64,000 bases of DNA from Hymenopellis radicata (lineage: Eukaryota; Basidiomycota; Agaricomycetes; Agaricales; Physalacriaceae), in NCBI GenBank assembly GCA_015501595.1, contig JADNRX010000254.1, positions 1 to 64,000 on the forward strand, read 5' to 3'. The notes under the pieces were generated by a model. It had not been told where the DNA came from. It did no database searches and worked only from the letters and a program-made list of their open reading frames with translations. Shown here one piece after another: positions 44,498-54,956 of the stretch; position 1 is the first letter of the stretch; each line of letters begins with the position of its first letter. The position numbers were made by a program, and so were the translations under genes.

Positions 44498-45389
44498 CAA
44501 GCCGTTCCATCTCGTTATCCCGTGGCTTTTCTCATCGGCCTACTTCCAGTCTCTCGTCTCGCAGCAACGGCTGTAGTACTGGCACCTGTCAGCTGGAGCA
44601 TCAACGACTTCAGAGTCTCAATTCTGAACTTACCCGACGTCTTCAAGAAACACAGATTCTGTTGGGAAAGGCCGAGATTACTCTAGAGAAGCGTCAGTAA
44701 GTAACACAGTATTCCTATTGATTTCTGAGATAAAATTCCTTTATAGACATACACTTGACACTCTGATAACACGTCTCGAAACACTCATAGAATCTTCAAC
44801 ACCTGTTGGTGTATTATCGAAGACGGTACCATGCCCGCGACCCAAGATGTTTGACAGAGATGCCACGCTTGCAAAAGTCAAGATTTGGCTTCCATCAGAC
44901 TACGATCGCGAGGTTGCAAGACGATCCAACGCCACCAGCACCACGGATACACAAGTCGTTCGCGGGGTCACAAATACAGCCTTCTGGGTTGTCGGAAAGG
45001 ATGGGCTCCCAGTTGCCTATCATGTTATCGAGAGTATTCGAGCAACTATGCGCCAGGTGTTTCGGAGTCTTGCAGAGATGGACTTGGCTCCGTCAACCTG
45101 GGAACAGATCAGTTTCATTGCACAGTCATTCTTTGATTATCATATGCTGACACGCCACGAAGAGCTTGCATATGCTAACGATGCTTGGAAGGCCAATCTT
45201 ATCGCGCGCGAAATCTATCCAAATTGGCGCCGGCAGTATATGAAGAAGGCTGATCAGGTAGAGATCAAGGAGGAGGATGTCAAGAAGACGAGTCGGAAGC
45301 GACAGAAAGCAGATACTGATGGAGCTCCTAGGACGAAGAAGCCGAAGATTGAATCAAAGAATGAGTTGCAAGTGGACGACTTCCCGTAA
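44498..45389 (+). CDS. Accessory protein of the CACTA element, two exons, function unknown
   Basis: Exon 1 ends at 44696 before GTAAGT; exon 2 is 44747-45389 and phases agree. Exon 1 is Ser-rich, then a coiled coil (LEHQRLQSLNSELTRRLQET, LLGKAEITLEKR). It continues in exon 2 as HTLDTLITRLETLIESS. The middle has MFDRDATLAKVKIWLPSDYD, VVRGVTNTAFWVVGKDGLP and LAPSTWEQISFIAQSFFDYH, and the end has EIYPNWRRQYMKKADQVEIK and a Lys-rich nuclear-signal-like tail (KKTSRKRQK). Proteins of this outline accompany Tnp2-like transposases in agaricomycetes, but I know no tested function. The 5' end is uncertain because the MITE lies just upstream. Confidence 0.55.
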
Positions 45390-45889
45390 CATTTAGAAAG
45401 CTAGATTATCTTCTAAATGTCAGATGATTGGAACTCCGCAATTTAGGAAACCAGACATGCAAACCGTAAGCCAATCTAGAAAAGATGGCAATTCGACACG
45501 ATAAACCTCCTGCCGCGGCTGCCGACGTCTTAATCCCTTAAGGAAATCTCGAAAACAGCTCGAAAACGACGCGTTCTTGACTCGGAGGTAGGTTGCTTGT
45601 CAAGGATGCCTTTGGCCATGATTTTGAGCTCACGGTGTGAAGGGAATGTAAGAAGTGACACACCACTGTGTGTGCCGTGCTTTCGGGGCACTAACAACGA
45701 CATCTAGAAAGTAAGTTTTACTCTGGAAGAGGGGGTAGGGGGGTGTCTCCAGACTATAATCTGAAAGCAGCCCACCGCGATAGATTTTGCGCAGGGAAGC
45801 CTGATACCCTGGCGCCGGGCTCGGCAGATTGCCTCTTTCGGCGTTTAGAAAATAATCTATGTTTCTAAATGGTTACGGGAAGTCGTCCA
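45373..45889. repeat. Inverted repeats of 48 bp, 421 bp apart
   Basis: The left arm 45373-45420 and the right arm 45842-45889 are reverse complements with about five differences. Each contains TGGACGACTTCCCGTAAC and a sub-terminal palindrome (TTTAGAAA...TTCTAAA). The left arm includes the stop codon of the CACTA accessory gene. The right arm covers the first bases of the proline-rich gene. They may be the ends of a small inverted-repeat element or a local inverted duplication. Confidence 0.8.
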
Positions 45890-46082
45890 GTATCGGTAAG
45901 TACTTCCTTGAACCAAGTTCTGATACTAAAGATACTGTAGATTCCTTCTCCATCGGCCCAACCTGCTCCTTCACCACCACCACCACCACCACCAACCGTA
46001 GCCGCACCAGCTCTGATAATGACACCTTTGCATACTTCAGAAGCTATGCCCTCCCAAGTACCCGCAATCACACCTCTACCAG

Positions 46083-46400
46083 TGCCCATTGTTCCTTCAG
46101 TCGTGCCATTACCGATTCCCGTAGTCGCACCATTACCAGTTCCCGTAGTCGCACCATTACCAGTTCCCACAGTCGCGCCATTACTGATTCCTGCAATCGC
46201 ACCGTTACCGATTCCCGCAGTCGTGCCGTTACCAGTTCCCACAGTCGCGCCGTTACCAGCTCCCATAGTCGCGCCGTTACCGATTCCCACAGTTGCGCCG
46301 TTACCAGTTCCCACAGTTGCGCCATTACCAGTTCCCACAGTCGCGCCGTTACCGATTCCCGCAGTCACGCCGTTCTCAGTTCCCGCAGTCACAAAACCGT
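46083..46400. repeat. 24-bp coding minisatellite, about 13 copies
   Basis: The unit GTCGCGCCGTTACCAGTTCC plus CACA recurs with substitutions. Because 24 is a multiple of three, at least two plus frames and one minus frame remain open (Pro/Val/Ala, Ser/Arg/Thr and Gly/Asn/Ala/Thr octapeptides). The Pro frame joins the proline-rich exon. Confidence 0.9.
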
Positions 46401-46416
46401 CGGAAGTTTCCTCAAA

Positions 46417-46430
46417 AAGTACTGTTGCTT
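46417..46430. repeat. Target-site duplication of LINE-B, poly-A side
   Basis: AAGTACTGTTGCTT, repeated at 48647-48660. The poly-T run that represents the LINE tail starts within it, so its exact right edge is ambiguous by two bases. Confidence 0.8.
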
Positions 46431-48646
46431 TTTTTTTTTGAATGTGCGCTGTCAGTGCGGAGCACTGACCAAGTCCTTTAACTGATATCACCAGCCTTCG
46501 AACTACGCCGTAGAGAGGGGTCGGTCGTCGGTCAAAATGCGTTACGCACACGGTTGTGGTCACCGCTGTGTAGGGCTCAGGTCTGACCTCTGGATCAGGC
46601 GACCCAGAGTTTTGCACAGACCCATACCTACTAAAACCCCGACTTGCTCTGTGTGAGCGCGCCCCGTCCCCTCTCCTTGTTCGGTATTCATGGTTGCGAG
46701 TTTACCCCACGTGTTTGTAACTAGCTTCTTTGGTATCGCTTGCTTACCGAATTTACCCTTGTTGGTCATTGCGAAGTCCGTCGCCGCCGAGGTCTTCAGG
46801 GCTTCTATAAACCTATTTCTCACTTCGATCTGACTCGTCGTCTTCGTGCTCTATCCTTCGTTTGTTCCGTAATTTCCACAGAATGAAGGAGCCTTCCGAC
46901 AGGAGCTTCTGGAACAACCTATTCAGGCCATCTCTTTCCTCAGCTGTTCCTTTCGTCTTAACCGGTCTCGCGGCCCCGCATCCAAGCAGCATTCCATAGT
47001 TTAGCTCTGGCCACTTCTCCCCTGTTTGTTCCCAGAGGCTCTTCGCTGTTCCCCATACTACTTCGTGAGAACCTATCTCACACTCAAGCAGGATATGTTC
47101 GAGGGTCTCCAGCTCCCCGCATTCTGGGCATGTCGCTAGGTGCCCCAGACTCTCCATTCTGGTGAAAAATTCTCCTGTCGCGTGGGCTTCGTGTATCGCT
47201 CTCCATCTGAATGTCTGTGTCTTCTTGCTTGTGTTTGAACCTCGAGTCGAACGCCATATCATCCGGCGCGATGGTGCTTGTCCGTTGAGCTCTTTGAGTG
47301 CGTGTTTTATTCTATCTATGCTTCCTTCGGTGGCTCTCCTACTTTGTATTTTCATCCGTCTTTTCAGCTCCTCGTAGGCGTCTTTCTGCGTCAGGCCCTG
47401 CAGCTTTATCCCAGTCAACAACCCGTTCGATTTTTCAGGCTCTGGGGTGGGCTCTGCTGGGATACCTTTACTATGCTTGTTCGCCGCCTTCTTTGCCAGG
47501 TCTAGCGCTCCGCTCATGCCCGGATGTCTCGTGCTACTCTCTATCTTGAAGACAGTCGTTGCTTTTCTTGTACGTAGTTGGGCGACTACCCATTGTATGA
47601 GCTTCCTCTGTTCTGGCTTGAGGCCTTTCCAACCCTCACTTTCGTTCTTATTTAGCTTCTTTGTGAGCTCCAGTTGTACCCTTTTGGACCGTATTAGGAA
47701 GATAAGGTCGACGTCATCTGGCGTAACCTCTATCGCTCGCTGTACTGCGAGCGCTATCAGTGGCAGGTCGTCTATGTACCCTTCGGGGGGGATTATGCTC
47801 GCATTCCTCAGGTCTCCGGTCTTCAACCACATTCCTACTCCTTCATCCGCATACTCATTCCTCGTTGTCATTATGCAGACCAATCTTTTCTGTATCTCGT
47901 TGCTGGTGTTGCTCTTCGGGACGTGCATCTCTGCTCCTCGCAGCTCCATTCCTTCTGTGAAGATTCTGTACAGGTCCTTCGTTCCTTCTGCCGGGTTCGC
48001 TTGTTTCGGGACTCGTTCACCTGCTATTTCTGGTTCGGTCTCGTCTGATTGTTCCACTCTCGGGTCCCATTTCGGATCTAGTGCATCCAGTAGTTGGGCC
48101 GCCCGTCGTCTACATTGGTCGGGGTTCTCGCACGCGTCAGGCGGATCGCCGTCTCCCTCCGCTATTCTGCAGGCGTCGCCTACTGTCATCACCTGATGAT
48201 TCGTTTGGAGGCAGCGGGCGTACTTGTCATTCGTCCTCCTGATTTTCAGAGGGGACCACCCTTGATGTAGCCATATCGGCATTTCGCGTCGGGCCTCTGA
48301 TGATATTGTTATTGCGTCCAGTATGAGATTGTGATCCTTCGCAACCTTCAGGATTCTCTTCATGTCAGATGGTAGGTCTTGTTTATTCGCATCCCAGGTT
48401 TGCAAAAAGGTGTTAACTAGGATTTTAGGGTTCATCGACTTATAAGTGCTAAGCGCTTGGTTTCTCATTGCGTCCTGTATCACCAGCGCCCATCGTGGGG
48501 TTGCCCCATTGATTCCTAGGAAGGACGCTAGGTGTACGACATGTATAGCGTCGTTACGAAGTTTAATGTCGACCAGGTTTTGTCCGCCCTCATCGAGCGG
48601 GAGTTTCAGTGTCTGTCTGTTTACTCGTGCTCTTTTGTGTTCCCAG
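46431..48646 (-). mobile_element. LINE-B: 5'-truncated non-LTR retrotransposon with poly-A tail and target duplication
   Basis: On the minus strand it begins inside ORF2 (FWEHKRARVNRQTLKLPLDE), runs through the C-terminal ORF2 (stop at 46813) and a 370-bp 3' UTR, and ends in about 11 A residues at 46439-46429. A 14-bp direct repeat borders both sides. This is the signature of target-primed reverse transcription with early 5' arrest. Confidence 0.85.
46813..48646 (-). CDS. C-terminal ORF2 of LINE-B, long open frame with degenerate RNase H-like domain
   Basis: About 610 codons remain open. Order: post-RT block FWEHKRARVNRQTLKLPLDE and GGQNLVDIKLRNDAIHVV; a middle region with LVNTFLQTWDANKQDLPSDM and RRRAAQLLDALDPKWDPRV; an RNase H-like region (VCIMTTRNEYADEGVGMWLK, DDVDLIFLIRSKRVQLELT, SEGWKGLKPEQRKLIQWVVA); and a zinc finger HLATCPECGELETLEHILLE followed by Cys. 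Where active RNases H have TDG and SDS-type Asp, this reads MTTRN and IRSKR, so the catalytic acids appear lost although the frame is intact. The finger ligands are present. The annotated Met codon upstream (48702) lies in target DNA and is not part of the element. Confidence 0.75.
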
Positions 48647-48660
48647 AAGTACTGTTGCTT
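48647..48660. repeat. Target-site duplication of LINE-B, 5' side
   Basis: AAGTACTGTTGCTT, matching 46417-46430. Confidence 0.8.
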
Positions 48661-49210
48661 TGAAATCATGGATTGTATGTACTTCGTCTGATATGCGAAC
48701 ATGTGCTGATAATCATGTCAAATCCTCCTAGATCAAGAATCCCATGTACGTGAACTAGCTATTGATTTCAACGCCATCCTGATATGACATACACTTAGTG
48801 AACCGTCTACAATTTTTGCCGATACCTCGCACTTGTTTGCGCCACAAACGCGCCCAACAGCGAAACAAGGAGAGCCATCTACATCGAATACTATCCCATC
48901 AAGCAATGTCGCAGGGTTACCGACAGCGAGCCCCGCCCAAGCACCTTCGTCGAGTTCGGTTCCCGTGAACAATCTGGCAAAACCTGTCAAGAAACCAAAG
49001 ACAGCCGAGTACGTTGCTACATGAATAGTGCTTTGTTTCTTCTGAATATTTTGGATAGATCTATCGAGAAGAACGCCTGGATCTCGCGAAATCCAACCGG
49101 CTCAGAACAAGAGTGGAAGGCATACAGAAAGGTGTGCCGCCTTAGTGTATCCTCCTTCCCCGACTAACAGCATATTCCAGGAGTGGAAAGTGAAGCAGAC
49201 GGCAGGATAG

Positions 49211-52200
49211 AGCTCGGATTTACTGCAGATTTCCAACCATAGGATTACCATATAGTACAGTACCATATGAGCCGATAGGGCACTAATCTATCTTATTCTG
49301 GATCATTGTTATATCGTGCGACGGCGTGTCAAATATACCATAGAACGAATCGCTACAGGACGCGAGCGTGCCACATGTTGAATGGGATGAAACACATTGA
49401 AATGCCCTGACACGATGTTGGATGATCTCAGCTAAATTCACAAACCTTTAAGGTTTGTTTTTTTACAAGGGAATTTCCCGATCGACTTGGTCAGCGAATA
49501 AATGTGTTCCCGTGAATTTAATTCACTGCACGTATTTCGCGCATGGCTCCTTACTCAGCGTGTACTGTCATCTTGTCACTGCCTTCGATTGATTCTTTAC
49601 TTTTAGCCACAATGGGTCAACAAACGAGTGCTGCACAGTCGAGTCTGACAGAAGTTAATGATTCGTAGTCGAGGGGACGCCGACGCGTAGAATTTCCACA
49701 TCCGAGTTCGCGAAGGTGGTGGTCCAAGTTCATGCCAGATTGTTAGAAAGATCCTGACCCAGCCATGGAACCGCACCAGAACTGCCTGCTTTCTCTTATC
49801 CTTCGCCAGATTTCTGTTCACAGAGTCTCCTCGGTAACGGGTACGTGTGATCTTTTCTCTTGATCGAGTCCGTCTTACCACCATCATCTTAGTTTGACCG
49901 ACTTTAGCACGCGCTTTCGCCGACGACCCAGACCTCACCAACGTGTGCTCTGGATACCCAGCGTGATTTCTGTTGGTTCTCCTTGCCTGTCGCGTGTGCG
50001 AGTGCCGCCGGTGTTGACCTTGGTCCATAAGACCCGAACGGGAGTACGACGACGTTTCGGGACCAACGCCAAACCTCTAGGGAGCGACATACCCGTTATT
50101 TAGAGCACATTTCGATCCAGATTTAACGACTATGCAGTCTCCTTCGTCACTGCACCGTGAGCGACACGACTTTCACTTCGGCGGGCACACTAAATGGGAC
50201 ATTCGAACCCGCACCTTTTCCTCGATTCTGGCTATCAATTAGGACTGATATGCAGTTACTATGGTGAGTATCCTGTCAAATTTGGACGGTCTGTACTGTC
50301 CTGCTCGATGTTGGTGGGTTTGTCCATTTTCATGCCCACCTCAAGTTGCTCATTTTTATTCTAGGACGCAGCCGACGTTTATGACGCGCCTCCTATCGCT
50401 TGCGAGACCCATCTGGTATCTGATGAATGCACGGATACTCCCTCGTCGCTGTCCGGATGCCCGCCCACCTCGACTTCGGCCTAGGTGGAATATGGTTCTG
50501 GTTCTTGGGCATTTGACGGGTTATCGTCGATGTAGCGCCATGATTAGGCGTCATCTGTCTTCAGTAACACCCTCCGTAAGACGCACAGTCGGCTTTTCGC
50601 ATTCTTTGTCGGTCAGTCCTTACCTGCTTTGATATTTCACAAATACTAACCTTTTTCATTTTACTACTTAGAGCTCCCGAGGCGCCCGTATCGCCGTGTA
50701 TATCGTCCCTTGGATATCTTAAGCTGCTCTTCAAGGCATGATGACGGCGCCGTCTTTGTACGTGGCCTCGCTGGACACGACTTCGCCTGAGGCGGGATCA
50801 GTTCTGGGAGGTCGGTGTTCGGCGACTTTGCGACTATCTGTCACGACGATAATCTCCCAAATACTCTCAATAATGCTCTACAGACGTCTTGAGCTACCTA
50901 GGTTTCGGGTTCTTCGACGGTATGTTCCTCTTGCGTCTAAATCTTCATTTTTCAGATTTCCTCCTTAGGACAACGCGTCGAACAACAGAGCGGGTCGCGC
51001 TTTGTCAATATATTATCCGGCATCCATGACGTATCGCTCTTCCTGTCTAGGATGCCGCCGTGTCCACCAATATCGACATCAAGTCAAAACGGGATTTGTA
51101 TAACCGTGGCGGTATGACGGCTAGCGGAGGACGTCTCGATGTCGATATAAGGCCTATTGCATCCCTCCCAATGAATGAAGGTTTCCTATGGATCCTCTAT
51201 TGTCTGGTAAGAATATCGACCTACTCACCCTTTTCCTTCTGTCCCTGGTGTCCCGTGCATGACTGGTACATATGTACAATGCCTACATTTCTATTAACTA
51301 ACTATTATCAGGACTGACACCGACCTCGAACACGCCATGCGCATCCTTACGGACACTGAACAACCGGACTTAAGGAGGAGGCGGATGGCTACAGTTATCC
51401 TGGGGACCTACACTGCAATCTCTGTTTCCATTGGTGAGGAAGATGTCGAGCGTGTTGTTATCTTCAAAGGATTCCCTTGTAGTTATGTTACATCATATAC
51501 AAGTACTATCAATCGACTCCGAACAAAGGTTTGTGCCTCGCCGCTTGTCGGCCCATGCCCAATCAAGTATCAGTCTAAAATATCTCGTCACATCACTTGC
51601 TCTCTTGTCAGATCGTACCATCCGAAATCTCTTGATTTTCGTACGCTACGACACGATCTGGCACTACGGGGTTTTCACTGGGGATACAGTTTCAACCGCA
51701 AGCCAAATCTCGATCAGACACTGACCGGCGCCTTGACACTGCCATCGCACTGGGATCGAAGCAAAATTGTGTTGCCATCTGAAATGGACATGGCCTTTCA
51801 CAAGCGATGAAACTTGCTCCGTTGAGACCCATCACGTCCACTTAGCCGACACTCAGTGTACTGTCTTTGTCGTCCTAACTCCTCCCTGTTACCTGGACCG
51901 TCTTCCTTTCGCTGCGCACCACCATCTAAAATCTCTTGCTATGGATGAAAAGACAGCCTCCACCTCTGACTTGGGCCGAAAAATGACTTATCAAAACCCA
52001 AATTGGTATAACCGCACAATAAAAATGAGATGCCAAAGAGTCATTGTATTCTGGTCTAGCTATAGCACAAACTAGACTAATTCTACTCTATGCTGACCGT
52101 TCCGTTGACCGTTCCGTTGACCGTCGTGGGACTAGCACCGACACCGACACCAACACGGACATAGGCCACCACACTCATCTGCCTGCATTGGCCTCTGCAT

Positions 52201-52975
52201 CCATGGTCTTCTCATCGCATTCGGTACACGTAGGCGTCGTCGTTCTTCATGCCGTGTGGCTGTTGTCGTCGTACTATGGACATACAATTAGTAACCATCT
52301 TCGACAATGACGGCGGGGAGCCTTACCGAGGATACGGGCATTCCACTTCGCGCAGGCCGTGCTGTTAGCATTTTGAGTACCACAGCAAGTAGAGAATAGG
52401 GTGGTACGTACTACCTGTGGTGACCCCCGCGTGATGACCGGTCACCAGTTGTGCAGGAACCTTTAGAGGTCCCGGTAACATCGGAGGAGGTGCCACCACC
52501 AGTACGTTGCATTTATTTAGGTGAACTTGACATAATAACCGTTCCAAAGCTACCAGAGTGCTGGCGCGATACTATCCAACAAGCTACCTCAATTCACACG
52601 ATTGACCTCTATGGTGCAAACAGCAAATCATCCTTCTATCCTGCAGAGCAGAGCACTTTGTATGACACCCAGGTGTGCTTGGACTGATGTATCAAGTTGG
52701 GAGGCTCATCCCATATCTAACTTAGCCGCGGGTCGGTCTCGAGCGACTCGCACAGGTATGAAGATGTGTGATTCATTAGTACTGCATTAGTACTAGGTAG
52801 AGCTTCCCCTTCAAGAAACGGAACCATCCAGACATCATGCATATGCATCATGTACGGTTCTTTTCGGTACAAAATGATTGGTCCAATGGTAAAACAGTAC
52901 ACGGAGGCTCTGATAGGAAAGTGGTTTCTGTTCTGGCTACTGTCCCTGTCCTATGTCTCTTTCATCGTCGGTGTG
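49211..52975. other. Exon-like but unidentified sequence, 3.8 kb
   Basis: Plus-strand pieces bounded by intron-like signals include about 50364-50480 (preceded by ATG|GTGAGT at 50258 and an acceptor at 50363; DAADVYDAPPIACETHLVSD), about 51054-51206 (VSTNIDIKSKRDLYNRGGMT, ASGGRLDVDIRPIASLPMNE) and about 51313-51475 (TDTDLEHAMRILTDTEQPDL, RRRRMATVILGTYTAISVSI). They could be one decayed gene, but frames between pieces do not all agree. A (GACCGTTCCGTT)n stretch and an ACCGAC run lie at 52098-52160. Confidence 0.35.
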
Positions 52976-53958
52976 TTACAAAGTTGCTGAATTGTTGATC
53001 AGAGGTGTGTCGCGTGGTTTTGTATACCAGTCCTTCATCCCAGTCTTCTGTTCATAGTAGCGGACAAGGTCGACAATCTGCCTACTAGTCAACTGTCTTT
53101 GAGCCAAGCGATACTTTGAACAGTGTAAGCTGAAGTAGCTTAGAACAAAGGTAAAGAGCTCACATAAAGCAGCCAACACAAGGCTCTATGACCAGCTGCG
53201 TAATGAATCATTTCCCAGTATTCATCTATGAAAGCCTTGGTCCCTTGGAAGTAGCTTCCAATGAACTTGGGTCTAAGTGATACCGGTCAGTTCACGATCC
53301 GTGAATGAAAGGTGAGCTAAATATCTTACTTGTTCAATGTGATCCACCGAGCCCACAGCGCATGAATCACCTTTTGCTCGTCTTTGTAATCCTCACTCTC
53401 GAAGATCTCTTCCTCTTGGGTTATGACGTCCCATGCTAGTACACCAAATTTCTTCATCGACAGCACCCCGATGAGATCGTATAGTTGAGGACCAAGGGGA
53501 CGGCAAGAATATTGGATGTCCTGGCCTCTGTCGTACGACTTGAATGGGAGATAGGGATATATTGCAGCTGGCCCAAGGCGGTTCTCTGGAGGGGGCGGGG
53601 TGCATGGTCTTTCTTCTACACTGGCTCTGAGTCAAGGTTCAATGAGCGAGATCGCGGCCGGAAAAGAGGACTCACTCGTCGTCTTGGGGTGCACGTTGCA
53701 CCGGAGACTCTACTAATACCTTCTTTTTCCTTGTGGATCTTCGTAGTTTGGGCAATTCACTATATCAAATCGTTAAGAACGATGGCCTGCGAGTTAGAAC
53801 TCAAAGTACTCAGGAGGATTGTCAGTCCTAGCTACGTTGCCTTCTGGACTGTGTAGACTCGGAGCTTCAACGGGTTCGGGAGAGATTTGGATCTCGGCAG
53901 GGCTGGCAGCGGATACTGGTGCACACGCTTCTGGGAGAGCAGGGAGCGACGCGTCCAT
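52976..53958 (-). CDS. Five-exon gene for a 252-residue protein, uncharacterised
   Basis: Exons: 53958-53810, 53759-53676, 53608-53330, 53272-53164, 53113-52976. The total of 759 bases is a complete frame and all four introns are 50-67 bp with GT-AG ends. The N-terminal 75 residues are Pro/Ser/Glu-rich and then basic (LPKLRRSTRKKKVLVE), suggesting a disordered, perhaps nuclear, tail. The folded part runs ENRLGPAAIYPYLPFKSYDR, LYDLIGVLSMKKFGVLAWDV, KVIHALWARWITLNKPKFIG, SYFQGTKAFIDEYWEMIHYA, AGHRALCWLLY and RQLTSRQIVDLVRYYEQKTG, then MKDWY. The aromatic-rich pattern W.RW..LN...F.G.Y..GT.AF and the YE..TGM..WY end look like a conserved family of basidiomycete hypothetical proteins; I know no function. 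No frameshift or stop was found, unlike neighbours. Confidence 0.65.
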
Positions 53959-54956
53959 GATGATAATGGCGGGAGGCAAGTGATGTCACGTCACGTCACG
54001 TGAAGCTTGAAGTAAATCTTACGCCGACAGAATCGGCGGATGAGCTGGATGAGATGGTGCGTTCCGACAGGTTCCCATCTATTTGAGCCGTATCCTGGAC
54101 AAGCGCAGCGGCCGCTAAATCACGCAGCAGCATCAAGGGCACGCCCGAAACCCGCCTTGCACTATGTCTCGCCATCCTGTTTCGGCGGCTTGAGCTCCTT
54201 CGTGATCATACCGAACTTGTTGACCTGCGTAGGCAACCTATTGTCATGGTGCGCTGAGGTTGGCTCAGACTGGCTGGGCCTGTGCTAATGCGGATCTCAT
54301 TAGCTATGGTGTTGCATTACTCGACGCCGTGTACAGCGTGTGTAAAGTTCCTGTGTGTGAAAGGTCACTACTCCTAAGAAACAGTTCGGCCTCGATACAC
54401 AGTTTCCTGCGTGCTGTATATTTTGCCCGTTGTCTGCCTGAGTTGCTTTACGCACGAGGACGGTTAGTCACCTGTATTCTGCGCTTGCGTGCCACGTCTC
54501 TTGGCCATTGCCCGTTTCGTTACTTGTTGTTTTGCCGTTATGCCTCAAACAAGGGACTCTGGCAGGTATGTCCCCTCTTCTTTATGTTACCTTCATATCC
54601 TGACACTGTTTTTGTCTAGTTGCCTCCTTGGAACGGACATGCCGTACGTGGTTCCATTTTGCCTGAGGACGTGTCGTCACGCGACTTTAGTACGAGTCAT
54701 TTGCTGGCTTCTGCTAAGCGGGACATACAGTTCAAAGAAGGCTTTAATACCGGAAACTTGATTGCGCGTCACGGTGGCTGGCGTACTCCGATAAAAGAAA
54801 CTGACGGTCTCAATGATTCGGGACAGATTCAGGTGTGTTCTTTTCCTCATTTTGTACTTGGTGCTGAGTCCTGCTCGCAGCTTAGCGTTCTGTTCGGTCT
54901 TGGCCTGACTGTAGTCAAGTGTCATCATCACCCACTTCCGTTTCCCTGCTGCTCTC
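53959..54956. other. No complete gene; one exon-like plus-strand segment at 54620-54831
   Basis: After an acceptor-like TAG at 54619 the frame reads LPPWNGHAVRGSILPEDVSS, LASAKRDIQFKEGFNTGN and GWRTPIKETDGLNDSGQIQ up to a donor-like GTGTGT at 54833. Source unknown. The rest shows short frames only. Confidence 0.4.

Larger units (their letters stand above)
40670..45389 (+). mobile_element. CACTA/Tnp2-type DNA transposon of the basidiomycete kind
   Basis: Contains a Tnp2-like transposase (40670 to about 43911), a later-inserted MITE (43912-44459) and a second ORF (about 44498-45389) of the type that often accompanies these transposases. CACTA termini could not be placed with confidence; boundaries given are those of the coding parts. 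Confidence 0.7.
45941..49210 (+). pseudogene. Proline-rich protein gene, interrupted by LINE-B
   Basis: Exon A, about 45941-46430, has IPSPSAQPAPSPPPPPPPTV and then the 24-bp minisatellite read as PLPVPTVAPLPIPAV-type octapeptides. LINE-B has entered after SEVSSKSTVA. Beyond it, plus-strand exons resume: about 48870-49008 (QGEPSTSNTIPSSNVAGLP, NNLAKPVKKPKTAE), 49059-49131 (SIEKNAWISRNPTGSEQEWK) and 49181-49210 (EWKVKQTAG, stop). Their junctions are in phase with good GT-AG sites. The exon(s) linking 48660 and 48870 are unclear and contain a stop. The product is unrecognised. It starts next to the CACTA element and may belong to it. Confidence 0.5.

Noticed and set aside
45865..46617. 250-codon minus-strand Gly-Asn-Gly-Ala-Thr protein
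   Set aside because: It is the reverse reading of the 24-bp minisatellite and runs into the LINE-B tail; the plus-strand proline frame fits the exons better.
47447..48196. 249-codon plus-strand frame
   Set aside because: Antisense shadow of LINE-B ORF2; no domain.
48647..48702. First 18 codons of the 629-codon LINE-B frame (MFAYQTKYIQSMIS)
   Set aside because: They lie beyond the target-site duplication and so belong to target DNA; the frame is fused by chance.
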